The translations under genes were made by a program, and so were the position numbers. Positions 21,396-32,381 of a stretch of DNA of 64,000 bases are shown in pieces. Source of the DNA: Plasmopara viticola (Eukaryota > Oomycota > Peronosporomycetes > Peronosporales > Peronosporaceae); assembly GCA_001695595.3 (NCBI GenBank), contig MBPM02000059.1, positions 434,001 through 498,000 on the forward strand, written 5' to 3'. The notes beneath the pieces are model-generated. The model was given only the letters and a program-made list of their open reading frames with translations, searched no databases and was not told the origin of the DNA. The stretch's first letter is position 1. The number at the start of each line of letters is the position of its first letter.

Positions 21396-22925
21396 TTAGT
21401 GTGCCACCTTTGCAGGGGGTTCTGTATTATGAGAGAGTACGCTAAGTGGTAGGAAAGCCGTCGATACGTATGTCTCACAATGCTGCAGCGAGCCAAGCAC
21501 GCCCATGGCAAGGCCAAAAAAGTGAAGTCGGCGACGCAACAAATGCTGGGAAAAGTATTTTGGCAAGGGTGTAGCTCCCATTCCAACTAGACATTCGAGA
21601 TTAAATTTCATGCCAGGGTAAACCGCTTTGTCCGTCTGCCTTCGCTTTTGACGAGGCGTCATGTGGGATGAGACTGTATTGAACAAAGCGTTTTGCTTGT
21701 TCTTTTCAATGTGTTTGTAGCCTTGAGGGTACGGGTCAATCAATGCTTTGCCGTTCAAGTATAAAATTTCTGGCGTCTGTTCCTTACTATCTTGGACGGG
21801 CATAAAGTGCAAGGTGCTACCGCAAAGTGTATCAGGGTGGTTTTTCATGTCTTCATTAGGCATCGAGTCGACCACGCTGACCCCCCAAGGCGAGAAAGAA
21901 TATGAAACCCTTGCCAATTCGAACGCTAACCAGAAAGTTTCCTTATCGCTCCACGAATATCTGAAGCGAAAGCGTTCCTCCGTAATAAACCAAAACAAAA
22001 TATTCATGACCGCCTTCCCAGCTCGTTCCTTGTCAATTAACACCATTGACGAATCCATCTCCTGAATCGACAAGCCTCTATATGCAAAAGTGTTGAGCAT
22101 GTGCTGTGAAGGTGCGAACCCTTCAGAAACGTTAAATTTAGTGTAATTGAACTGGTGTAGCAGTTTGTGCAGATACTTTTCATCGTTGTCGCTGCCAGTA
22201 AGAAATCGCTTACCGGGTCTGACTCGATCGTAAAAGAACGTAGTCCCTGTTTTTACATACCCGTCAAGGCTGCGCACAACTGCAGGATCTCGTAAAAGGA
22301 TATCATCCGCGTCCAGCAAAACGACATGGCGGACATCTGTGTGATATATTGCGAGCGGCTTGATCCACCAATTCCTAAAAGTTTTTGCCATGTCTGCTAA
22401 AATGATACCACGAGACGACAAATCGGAGCACACGTCTACAAGTTCCACGCGATTATCCAGCTTTAATATATAACTTATCGATTTACCTGACAGCTCTTCT
22501 TTTCCACAGTGATAAACTTGGATGAGCTCTTGATTTCCAAGACAGCGTAACTCTCGAATGAGCGACAGGCCCATGTTCACTATCTTGTCATGAAGACACA
22601 CCAAAATCGAACACTCGCGACTTACGGTCGGATCAAAGCTTTTCCCACGCCTGTAGAAAATTGATTCTGGATGTGTTGTATTCTCTAGACTTTTCTTGTA
22701 CAACTCAGTGTCATTATACAAGTCTAGATGCGAACGACTGAGCTGCAAGCGATGGCTTTGACTAACAGACGCATTAGTCACAAGAGTGACGTTGATGTAG
22801 ATGGTCACACTTAAAATTATCGCCACTACCACAAGCAATAGCTTGGGCTTTTGTGCGTCGACGAAGAAGGAAGACTTGGAGGGCGAGCGTTTGGTTGCCA
22901 TCATACGCGAGTAGCAAACTTGCAT
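21396..22925 (-). CDS. GT71-like mannosyltransferase, type A copy 2
   Basis: Close paralogue of the gene at 12202-13644, 509 residues from the ATG at 22925. The paralogue's start aligns with a later ATG at 22901, so the first eight residues may be untranslated. Residues about 27-46 form the signal anchor. The D-A-D motif (D205, D207), T-G-T-T-F-F-Y-D-R, M-D-S-S-M-V-L-I-D and D-K-E-T-F-W-L-A are all kept, so it is probably active. It carries a C-terminal extension of about 21 residues that copy 1 lacks, because the reading frame passes the position of copy 1's stop. Predicted location Golgi membrane, transferring mannose onto glycoproteins; acceptor unknown. A truncated type B copy ends only 49 bp upstream of its start. 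Confidence 0.8.
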   Translation of the reverse strand: MQVCYSRMMATKRSPSKSSFFVDAQKPKLLLVVVAIILSVTIYINVTLVTNASVSQSHRLQLSRSHLDLYNDTELYKKSLENTTHPESIFYRRGKSFDPTVSRECSILVCLHDKIVNMGLSLIRELRCLGNQELIQVYHCGKEELSGKSISYILKLDNRVELVDVCSDLSSRGIILADMAKTFRNWWIKPLAIYHTDVRHVVLLDADDILLRDPAVVRSLDGYVKTGTTFFYDRVRPGKRFLTGSDNDEKYLHKLLHQFNYTKFNVSEGFAPSQHMLNTFAYRGLSIQEMDSSMVLIDKERAGKAVMNILFWFITEERFRFRYSWSDKETFWLAFELARVSYSFSPWGVSVVDSMPNEDMKNHPDTLCGSTLHFMPVQDSKEQTPEILYLNGKALIDPYPQGYKHIEKNKQNALFNTVSSHMTPRQKRRQTDKAVYPGMKFNLECLVGMGATPLPKYFSQHLLRRRLHFFGLAMGVLGSLQHCETYVSTAFLPLSVLSHNTEPPAKVAH

Positions 22926-22974
22926 CTTGTACTACGTCAAAATATTAAAAAGTGCTGCTCTTTAGCACCGCATA

Positions 22975-23818
22975 TTATAATATTTGAAGAAAGCTTTTGA
23001 GACTAAAATTGTTAGTATTGCAATTGCAAAGAGTCCGGCACCGTAGAATCTGCGCTTGCTTAATCTCTGCAGCCTCAGCAGCAACCTGACGGATATACGT
23101 TTCAAGTCTGAAAAAGGGTAGGTTTGCTATCTCTTGTGCGTCAAAGAGCTTACTCTTGCTGACGTCGCGCTCCCCGTAGCAAGTCTGGGATTCGTGAAAC
23201 TCTGGGGTTGCGTTGTACAGTTGAACCTTGTAATTTTCTAATTTAGTTGTCATCTTGTCTTAAACTACAGCAAATGCGTCCAGACGATTTAGTCAGGATT
23301 TCCGTCTAATTCTGGACGCTCTAAGGTTGGAAGTGGGGTCTCGTCCGCTTGCATTACCGCATTCAGCTCTTCAATCGACGGAGTTGTTTTGCCTTCACTT
23401 CGGAATCTCGACCGAATTTCGACCTTTTTTTTGTTCGTGCAAACGCTTGAGCTTTATAGTCGATCTTTTCTCGAAGACGTTCACCCATAAGTTTGTGCGA
23501 GTTGCGGTGCAGGAACGACACGTCGCCCTGGGCGTCATGTTGGACCATGGTCAAGCCGCAGAAACTGTCGTTAATTATTTTGCCTGCGATGGCAGGAGGA
23601 GACAGGATCATGTGAAAAGGAGCTTCAAGCTTGAGCCACGCCAAACGAAAAAGACCCTTATCGGCGTGGACAATTTTCATGCTGTCGAAATGATTGGACT
23701 GGTGAAATATGAAGAACATCACGAGCTCGAGAGCTTGTGCATGGCATTGGCGGTCACTCAAAATTTGTCCGCTTTCCTGTTCAAACATATTGATAAAAGG
23801 CATGTCAAGGACGATTAA
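22975..23818 (-). pseudogene. Truncated GT71-like type B pseudogene
   Basis: Two open pieces on the minus strand match the type B protein in order. 23803-23363 covers its central-to-C-terminal part: M-F-E-Q-E-S-G-Q, the H-A-D-K-G-L-F-R-L-A-W block (G-D-K-D-L-F-R-L-A-W in the intact gene) and S-F-L-H-R-N. 23253-22975 covers the last part (Y-N-A-T-P-E-F-H, then C-Y-G). A frame break separates them near 23.3 kb. Homology stops upstream of about 23818, so the anchor, stem and D-A-D motif are missing and the copy cannot be an active enzyme. The H-A-D-K change in the normally G-D-K block is a further sign of decay. Confidence 0.8.
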
Positions 23819-24045
23819 TCCCTAATTTAAGAATGTAACCGATTGCAGTTTAAGACTGATTTATGAAATACAATACTTGCAATAATTCCATAGTTATAAA
23901 GTCAACTATGAAGTTCGTGCAGGGACTTAAAATAAATAATATCAATAAGCTGTCGTATACTATTGGCCTTCGTTAAAAAGCAACATTTTAACGAAAAGTA
24001 TGCTTTGTATAATGGCCTCAATAATAGAGATATGTCTATCATCGA

Positions 24046-24381
24046 TCACCCTTTGGCTTTTACACTTAAAGTTGGTTTGGTCGTAACAGTGACCGAATAG
24101 GCAGCAAGGATAAATTCTGGTGGCCGGATTGTATACGCTAACTCAGATAAATCTTTAAAAGGTTGATTAGCGTTGAAGGCATAATGGCACAGTAGCGCCT
24201 GAGGATGCGCGCGCACCATGAATGGCAAGCCAAAAGTAGCTCGTCGCATCGACGAGAATTTTTTCCGGGCCAGTTATTTACTCAAGGATGCGATAACGCG
24301 CTTAAATTGCCGCCAGTTAAATCCACCTGTAGGCGATGAAATGACAAGGAGTGACACAAGCGCGTATACAAGCACTCGCAT
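24046..24381 (-). pseudogene. Possible secreted protein interrupted by one stop
   Basis: From an ATG at 24381 the frame encodes a short basic start and a hydrophobic stretch resembling a signal peptide (MRVLVYALVSLLVISS), then an Arg/Lys-rich segment, and meets TAA at 24276-24274. The same frame stays open beyond that codon to the TGA at 24046, giving 112 codons with one internal stop. No RXLR-dEER or LFLAK motif is seen and no homologue is recognised. It could be a recently disabled secreted protein, or chance. Confidence 0.35.
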
Positions 24382-25084
24382 GGACCCTTGTCAATTTATG
24401 CAGTGCAGAAGCCTAAGGTCAAACTTTTATAATATTGATAAAAAAAAATTTAAATTAATTTTATTAAAATTTTTCTATTAAAAACATCAAAAATGATAAT
24501 TTTTATCAAACTTTTATTTATTGAATTGACCATGTTCTGAAAATAGCCTCGGCACACTCTACAAAGGTGCTAGAATTGTTGTCAAATCCGTTGGCCAAAC
24601 GAAGGTAAAGACATACAAAGATCTAAGATGCTCTCGCAGATGAGGCCACCAATATTGAAGACCAACACAAAGATTCACTAATCTTTGGTGCATGTGTCGG
24701 GTCGATTTAGTGGCTAAAGTCACTAAAGCATTCAAGAGAGGTGATGTAGCTCGCCCACCACCGGGTACCAATTGCAAAATCTATCCACTCACTGTCCACA
24801 TAAAGCAAAGAGGTGAAGGCACGATCGTGGCCAATGCACCTGGCAAAACGCTCATCTACTTTGCGCGCCGCGAGGACGTCATTTCTCGCATTGCATCGAC
24901 AGGACTATTATGTTAGAATGGGTCATCTTTTTTCATAACGGCCCACAATGCTTTAAGCACCGCAACAAAGTTCGCTGAAGGATCTCACTCGATGTTAAGA
25001 GAAATCAGAAGCTTGTAACAACATTCGGGTACTACCACCACGACGGTTTAATTGGAGAATCTTTTAAGGTATTAAATTTTTATT
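24382..25084. other. Intergenic, no recognised gene
   Basis: Starts with a very AT-rich stretch (about 24430-24530). Open frames near 24.6-24.9 kb on both strands have no recognisable motif. They precede a Copia relic and could be more of the same element. Confidence 0.35.
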
Positions 25085-25380
25085 TGGGGGTGTTGCAGCT
25101 CAATATCAAGCCATGTTAAGTGCACCACATTACGCCCGTGATTTTGGAGCTTAATTTGTCACTTGGTGGGTCGTAGCCAGATTATTTCCAAAGAAACAAT
25201 GCACTTTACATTGCTGAGGCTTAGCACGTTGAAATTTCACATCGGTTGATCCGGGCGAACGTGGCCCGAGACATCACTGTGGTGATATACGTATCGCGGA
25301 GCACCAGCTTGCAGACATGTTGACCAAGGCACTAGGGACTAATCGACTTAAATATTTGCTTCAAGCCAGTAGTATCGGTA
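25085..25380 (+). mobile_element. Ty1/Copia relic (RNase H end of pol)
   Basis: Plus-strand pieces in several frames match the end of a Copia polyprotein: an A-Q-Y-Q-A-M-L segment near 25100 (family form EAEY.A), K-H-V-E-I-like and H-R-L-I-R-A segments near 25225-25260 (family form KHID.RYHFVR), and L-A-D-M-L-T-K-A-L-G near 25309-25340 (family form LADIFTK.L). Frameshifts and stops lie between. The 3' LTR is not identifiable. Clearly a dead fragment. Confidence 0.7.
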
Positions 25381-28300
25381 CGTTGGGAGTGAAGAAAAGG
25401 CCGCTTGAAGATTCCTTTTCCAGTACCGGCTTAACATTATCGTTGGGAAGGTGAGCTCGAGAAGGTTAGATGCGAAACGAATATATTTAAGTCCTTTGGC
25501 CACTATATGCTACCTCTATGCTCCTTAAAATTTTTCTAGAAGCTTCTTTGTGACGTCTTCTATTGAATTCCAGTGACGTCAGCCTACGACGCCATGACCT
25601 TACCTGTTTTGGCCGTAATACTGTCCGTAATCTTGTGTTGTCATCCACCTGTTCCGCATGCTTCAGTGGTATGATACCGACATTCACACTCACCACTAAT
25701 GCTGACTGCGCCTCGGACGGCATAAGACTGCGGCCTACTCGCCTGCTGTTTGGTTTCATTCCGTTGCAACGGCTTTTGGACAGTCATGCTGGAGCCATAC
25801 CAGCGCTTTCACAAATTGATTGAAGAGGGATAAAAAGGGCAGTTTTACAAACAATTATTGGCGCTTGTGAAACTGCTTCTGCATTCAGTACTCGACTTGA
25901 AATACGTCAAGCCTTGGCAATCACCGAGTGGCTTAATATGTCGCTTCTACCTTGACGTGTTGCCTTCTTTCATTAGAAACAGCAGCAGTTATTTGGCCGT
26001 ATGAACGAGCATGGGATAAATGTCGGAGCCGACCCGGAAGCTCGAGCCGCGATTGCCAAAGGGTGACCCAACACTTTGAAAGCTATGAGGAGGTTAAATT
26101 TCTGGTTATGTAGCCCATAATCTCCACACTAGAATATAATGACCACGCATTTTAGCGGAGAACCGGTAAAGCCATAACAAGAGCCAGCTGAAGACTTTTC
26201 TAATAGCATTTTGGTAAGAAATGTTCGACCATCAGACTGAACAGAAGCTTTAAGAGACTCGACCTCAACCACAGTATGTCGGTGACTTCACTGTATGCTG
26301 TCACATGTTAAGACAAGTGAGTAATTAAGACGCAGGGCAGTGTGAGCTTCAAAAATTAGTCACTCTAAATGGTTCCTAATCAAACTAGTCTGGGACCATT
26401 TTCATCTTGATATGCTACAAACTAGCTCGTAATGCAAGCCAAAATAATCAAGCCACTATACTATTCTAGCTTTTTTTTTACAAGAAAACAGCTTTTGGCT
26501 TAAAATGTCGGCTTTTTGAAGCAGACATGCGGTCACTTGTGCATGTGTCGTCGCAAGTTCTAGAAGCAAGTCGTCGAGCAAACTGTTCGGCAGACGGTAA
26601 GGTGACCACCCACAAATGCTTTTTCTAGCCTATTTTATTAAGTGTCAATGTCGGATAACGACACAACAAATCTTTCGGACCTCTACGTACGACATATTCT
26701 TCGTTGTCTTGTTTCGCAGCCTATTGAATCACTTAAACGGGTGTTTTATCGTGTCTTGAGGCCATTGTCTTTGATCACGATCTATCGCTTGTCTTAGCGG
26801 CTGACCGCGGTCACTTACGTGCTCTCTCTTCACTCGCGGCACGTAATCGACATCGGTGGTATCGTTCGGCTGTACCCGCCGTCGTCATCGCTGTGATAAC
26901 TTCTGTCATTTAGGCTCATAGTCTTCGCTGTGGCTAGAGTCTCCGGCTTTCTTAATCCAAAATGTTATGAAAGTCAATAGAATTAAATGCACTATGCAAG
27001 AGCTGCGCTCTTCACTTTTTTCACTTTGTGTCTCGCCTTCTCAAAATTTACTTCGTACGCACCCTGATATCTTAATGCATCCTTGAAAAGGTGGTTATGT
27101 ATAAAGCCCAACATGGTAGCTACCTTTCATAGCGATACTCATTATTTCTAAGTTATTCAGTAGCTAAGGTTTGGTTATATTATTAATACACTGATAAAAT
27201 TTACTCATATGCAAAGCAAGCTTAGGAGCCAGTGCTCGATTGAATGCTTCACGGTATTTCATTTTCTCTAAAAGAGCCATGCAAGAACATCATGCTCCTC
27301 GTAGTCAGAATTAGATTAATAAATGGACAATTTCAGCCCGTTTCGTTTTTGGTATCCGATAGCGATAGTACGTTACTTTTTAATATTTTTTCTCATTCAT
27401 AAATTTCTTGGAATATCTTCTTGTTTATCGGTGGCAGGTGCAATTGCCGAGCTCGCTCTTCTTTATCTTAAAAAGACCTGATGTGTTGCCTGAGTGCCTC
27501 AAGAAATTGACATTTTTATCTCTGCACGTTCATAACAAAGGAAGGACCGATATGTGGCCGCATCGCGTCTCAGTGCTTCCAAAGAAGTATTGTTTGCCAA
27601 TTTATGACTGAAATGCAATTGTACACGTTTGAAAAGATAGCCGGGGCCGTAGAACGTCCCAGTTAAAAGACTATTCGTGCAGCCCGATAGATGTCTCACC
27701 GATGCAGTGAAATTCTCGCAGTGCTGGAATCTCTCTCTCAGATGAGACTGGGCTATCGCTTTACGACATCTCAGCTTTTCAAGAAAATTATTGCTTGCTA
27801 AGGTTAGCTCTTGTGCTACTTTGTACCCTATTTATGCAAGCTATTATAAATGCCACCAGCACTCTGCGGACAATATTTGGCCTTGCATTCGGCCGCCGTT
27901 TTAGGTCCAAAACCACAAAAGGTATGTTTATACCTTGCAGAAGAAGCATGTATTTCTGTGGAGGATTGAGGCATCGAAAGGCCACACACCAGTCGGCTCG
28001 ATTTTTTTTTACGTGTACAGACGCATCCTGCTTTTTTTCAAAGCCGAGTTATTGTATTTGTAGAGAGCCCGAGTTCAAGATATCTTATTAAGCTTATCAT
28101 TCTTTGAATCCGGGGCAACGTTACATTTTATGCCAATATGTCTCCAGGGTGCGAGAGAACATGAAATTCAAGACTGCATGGTGGCTGATGAAGTAGCCGA
28201 GAACATTTATGCTGTAGGGCCTTACATGCCACATTTGACGTAGGGCTTATCTGCTCTTACGACCTCAACATTTTGCGTGTGTGTTTATTCTTACATCTAT

Positions 28301-31083
28301 GACTACCAAAATAGCTCAGAGCAATTTATGGAAGGATGCATCGTCAAAATACGTTTAAGGAACCTCCCGTAATGGTCAAACCAGCTGTTTTACAATTTAT
28401 AAGTGTGTCTTTAGGGCATAAGCTAGCTCTTAAGGCATCAACAGCTAGTCTTATAGCAGCTGACCAGATACCGCCACTTTCTGTTCGTTTTGCGAACACA
28501 GAGTCTTCGTGACGCGTACAAAGATTTTTAGCAATACAATCTCTAACTTCTATCTGTTGGACAGAGAAGGTGTCAACGAGTTCCAAACTCTCGTATTGAG
28601 AAACCACTGCCTCGCAATACAGCACTTTGAGGATCAACAACGTGGCAGAACCCTCAGATTTGACTTTGTCGTTTTAATGACTGACCTCGATACCAGAGAG
28701 TGACCGAAAGATCCGTTGAGAGACTCACGTAAATGGTTTGTAATAATCTTCACCTTGACACTAAGAATAATCAGTCTCAACCCGCTGCGCAACCACAACT
28801 GAGCAAGTTTTGTAGTGTGTTCTTCGTGTTCTCACGAAAGCAATACTCAAAATCCGCCGCATTCTTTAATGACCAACTGTACATTACAGTTTGCCGCGAT
28901 AACTTTATCATCAACGCTTCATCAAAGCATTAAGCCACACTCGCACTAAATGGCAGTAGAAGTGATGGCAAGTATAGAAAGTATACAAACAAGGATTGTC
29001 GGGTTCTACGTAATTGTAAGATGGAGCCACAAAAACCATCTGCTCTTCATGCTCTGTAAGTAAGGCTTTATTGCGCCCATTACATATTCACAGCAAACAA
29101 TTTTGCTAACAAAAATAAGCACAAAAAAATTTGGAAAAAAGGGTTATGAGAGTATATTAAGACGAAACAAATTATAGTCTTTAAAACCACGGTGACAGAG
29201 CTGGTGGCGTATCGACAATCGTGCTGTCGTGTGGCTTCCACCCTCGCGAAAGAAAAACTTGCACGATTACGGCGGTGTGTTGGCGTTCTTACCTGTTGTA
29301 AGCTCTCGAAGAAGCGATTGTCGGATCGCTTACTTACTCGTGGCATCTCTGCTAATGAAAAAATACTGCGAACATCTCCATCGTCATCGTGACGCGGTGT
29401 CAGCCGGACCGGAACAAAACATTTTTTCGTTAAACCCTTCTTAGGTGTTTCTGTGTAAATATTTGCTATAAAGACTGTACAGGTAGGCAGGCAAAAGGTC
29501 TTATCTTTCCTCGCGTCGCACTATCAGCTCGACGTACTGATTTTTCGTTTCGATAAACCCCATGCTATCAGCTTATTTAGCGCGTAACACTAGCGAGCTC
29601 TTATTCAGCATAAAAAAGCTCGACCAAAAAACACGTAGCGGCATCCCTGACACCTTCGAGTTATTACTCATTTAGAGGCGAGTTGCGAGATTGTTGTCTA
29701 ATAAGCCGATACAAGAAATTACAATTCGTATAAGTGCCCTCCATCGGCAATCCTTCCGTCTTTTTCAACGACTGCCTCGCCTCGCGGATGTCAGTCGTCG
29801 AAAACGATGGAAGTATTGACACCACCTCTGACATGAGTACTCCGACTTACGTCTTTCTGTCATGCTAGGTAGCTAAACTATTACCGGTGGCTAGTTGATT
29901 TCCCACGCTTTCTTCTTTCCAGCTTAAGCAAAATGATGTTCGGGAAAAGAGCTAGGGCTGCTCATTCCAAAACGGATGAAGGGAACGATGGGTAATGATC
30001 TGATGAATGTAGTAAATATTTTCATGCACAAAGCAATGGCATATCCAGAGCTTTTAGTGTACAAGAGAGTGGGAACGGAGCAAGTGGTGTGCTCAAAATG
30101 CACACTCTGAAGCAGCTCTAGCAGAGGCCACTGTTGCGATTTACTGTTACTGCTCTACTGAATGAAACTTATGCTGGTACAAACTCACGTGCTGCACTTT
30201 AAGCTAAGGATACCTAACATCAAAGCAGTTTGGTACTACTCAAATAGATATCATAATGGAAAAGCGACTAGAGAGCCCGACGATACGATACCTATGAGCT
30301 ATTACGATATGGCGCGCTGCGCATTTTATACAAAGCCAGAGCAGAGATGCAGTCGCTGCGTGAACGAAGAACGAGCAAAGCAGCGGCGCTATCGAAACAC
30401 TAGTGTTAATGACGGCACCAACACATGACGAAACGCGACAGTTTGTTTGGCAATCGAACAAATTCAACAAAGGTTTGGATCTTGTAAATTCTCTATCGAT
30501 AAAGACCCCAGACACAAAACTAAAAGTTTACGCATTAAAAACAAATTGCCGTGAGATGACGCTACGCTGATCCCGAGACTATGCAACAATGCAGCAGATC
30601 GAAGTTCTTGGTCGACAGCGGCGAGTGAATCGCTAAAAGATTTCAGACAGGAGACTAACACAGAGATTGAGCGGTAGAGGAAGCTCTTGTCAATCGTGTT
30701 TGTAGAGGAAGCTTGAATTTAAGACAGGTACGCAACCGGGTACCTGACTGCAATAGCCGCGGAAAGTGTGCAATCGTTTGAATAGCACCAGCCAGACAAA
30801 GCAGATACAGCGGCCGATTGGATGCACCCAGGTCGCACAAGTCGGTATATGTGGAATCTGCCAAATGTTAGACGAGGGCATTGGTGGGCCATTCTGTGTC
30901 ATGCAGCTGATGTACTAAAGCTATTGGAACCACGTGGTGCTAGTGTGCGCAGAGGCTGCTGATTTTGCGCATTTTGGACGTATGGCCCAAAACATTCAAA
31001 AATGCTTTAGCACGGAATGCGTCCGATTAAACAAAAATGGTGAATATGGCAGTTGAGACGATATTGTCATAATGTTTTCGTAC
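25381..31083. other. Long gene-poor region
   Basis: No intact gene recognised in 5.7 kb. Frames here are short; the longer ones near 25.5-25.8, 28.3-28.6, 29.1-29.4 and 30.2-30.4 kb have no motif, and paired frames on opposite strands indicate chance. The hydrophobic frame at 27795 starts with TTG rather than ATG. Probably old transposon debris. Confidence 0.4.
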
Positions 31084-32045
31084 CAAACTTTTGTCGAAAG
31101 CATATGTGTCGAGCAACATCTTACAAGGGAACAACTGCACGCCATCAATCGAGCTGTAAACTTTGCTGATACACCCCTAATGTATGATAGTTGCTTTGGC
31201 GCTGTTGCAGGAGCAGTTTACCAATGTGAGCTTTAAACGAATAATATTCCTACGATTGCCGATTCTTTTGCAAAATATCTCGTTGTTCATAATGGTTTCT
31301 ATAAGAATGTGCTGTGTCTCGAAGCCAGTAGCTTTGTGTACGCTTATCTTTCATCTTCGACAGTCAGGAAATTCGTGAGTATGGTGCTATCTGTTGGCCA
31401 GATTTCTGGCGTCCGGAGAAGATTAAAGGTAAATTTCAGCGCGGCTCTTCGTAATGCCAGTCCATTCTTCTCTCTTTTATGAAACGTTTGAGCAAGAGAT
31501 CGGTCAACTAGTCATTAACCGGAGCCAGACCACTAGAGCTCTAGAAGTGTCGTTGTTTTTCGCGAGTCATCGCCCTAGGCATATCAGTAGACAGAAATAG
31601 GCCTAGGGCGACAAGGATATCTTTCGGCTTGTTTGGATGATAACCAAGCAACCGTTCTAAATGATGCTACTTTCACGTGCATCTTCTGCGCGTGGGACAT
31701 ACAAAACAGACTGTGATGGTATGACCATGGTTCGGTTTGGTGTCAGTGGCAATAGAGTATTTTAGTAGCGTAACGCCAAGAAGCTCGGTGCCCAGGCGGA
31801 AAAAATCGAAAATCTTGACACATCTTCGGACAATTATACGGATAAGGAATTTGCTGGTGGCGATGTGAACGTCACCGTTTTAACAAACTTGGCAGCGGTG
31901 CAATGCAAGATATGCTACGGAGACATCAAACAAAAGTAGAAGATCGGCTCTACGAACAGACTATGAGTTCCTAAAAGATGCCACGGCGGAGAAACTGATG
32001 TTGCGAGCACTTTTGATACTATTGAGTTTCTAAAATCTCTGTAGC
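31084..32045 (+). pseudogene. Decayed GT71-like type B pseudogene
   Basis: Not visible as a long frame, but the translated plus strand carries type B GT71 blocks in the right order across all three frames. N-C-T-P-S-I-E-L near 31130 matches N-C-T-L-L-I-E-L. A K-N-V-L-C-L-E-A-S segment near 31300 sits at the D-A-D region with both aspartates lost. Y-G-A-I-C-W-P-D-F-W near 31380 matches T-G-A-V-F-W-P-D-Y-W. F-E-Q-E-I-G-Q-L-V-I-N follows near 31490-31520, G-D-K-D-I-F-R-L-V-W near 31608-31640, G-M-T-M-V near 31720, R-N-A-K-K-L near 31770 and I-C-Y-G-D near 31910. The tail fades near 32045. Spacing agrees with the intact gene at 13845-15635, so this is an old copy lacking the N-terminal anchor region. 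Confidence 0.75.
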
Positions 32046-32381
32046 TGACTCACTATGCGCATATTAGCGCTCAGCAAATGGCGCAGGCGTGACAACGTAT
32101 GAAAGCACATGTTTGATAGAGCGCAAGTGATAGTTTCCGAATCTTTAAAGGAAGTTACGGAACATTTAATGTTTTCCGCTCATTTTAAAGTCACGTTACA
32201 GATATTGTTTGTTTGCCCTTAATCGCCTCTGCTGCACAGTGTCTTCTACTTTCCGATTGATTAGATAAGCTATTAGTCAATTTATGATTTATGATAGACC
32301 ACTCTTATAATAGCAGGTTTTTCCGTTTAAATACGAAGTGAGGATGGGTCGGTTGGCTGATAAAATCAAACGTCGCTGTGG
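32046..32381. promoter_or_regulatory. Upstream region of the torsin-like gene
   Basis: 336 bp with no coding frame, between the end of the GT71 relic and the ATG at 32382. It must contain the promoter of the torsin-like gene if that gene is expressed. I see no clear initiator motif. Confidence 0.25.

Noticed and set aside
26648..26797. 50-codon ATG frame resembling a small protein start
   Set aside because: No signal peptide, motif or homologue recognised; it may be gag debris but nothing supports this.
27795..28091. Hydrophobic N-terminus suggesting a secreted protein
   Set aside because: The frame begins with TTG; the first ATG comes after much of the hydrophobic stretch, so a signal peptide is not supported.
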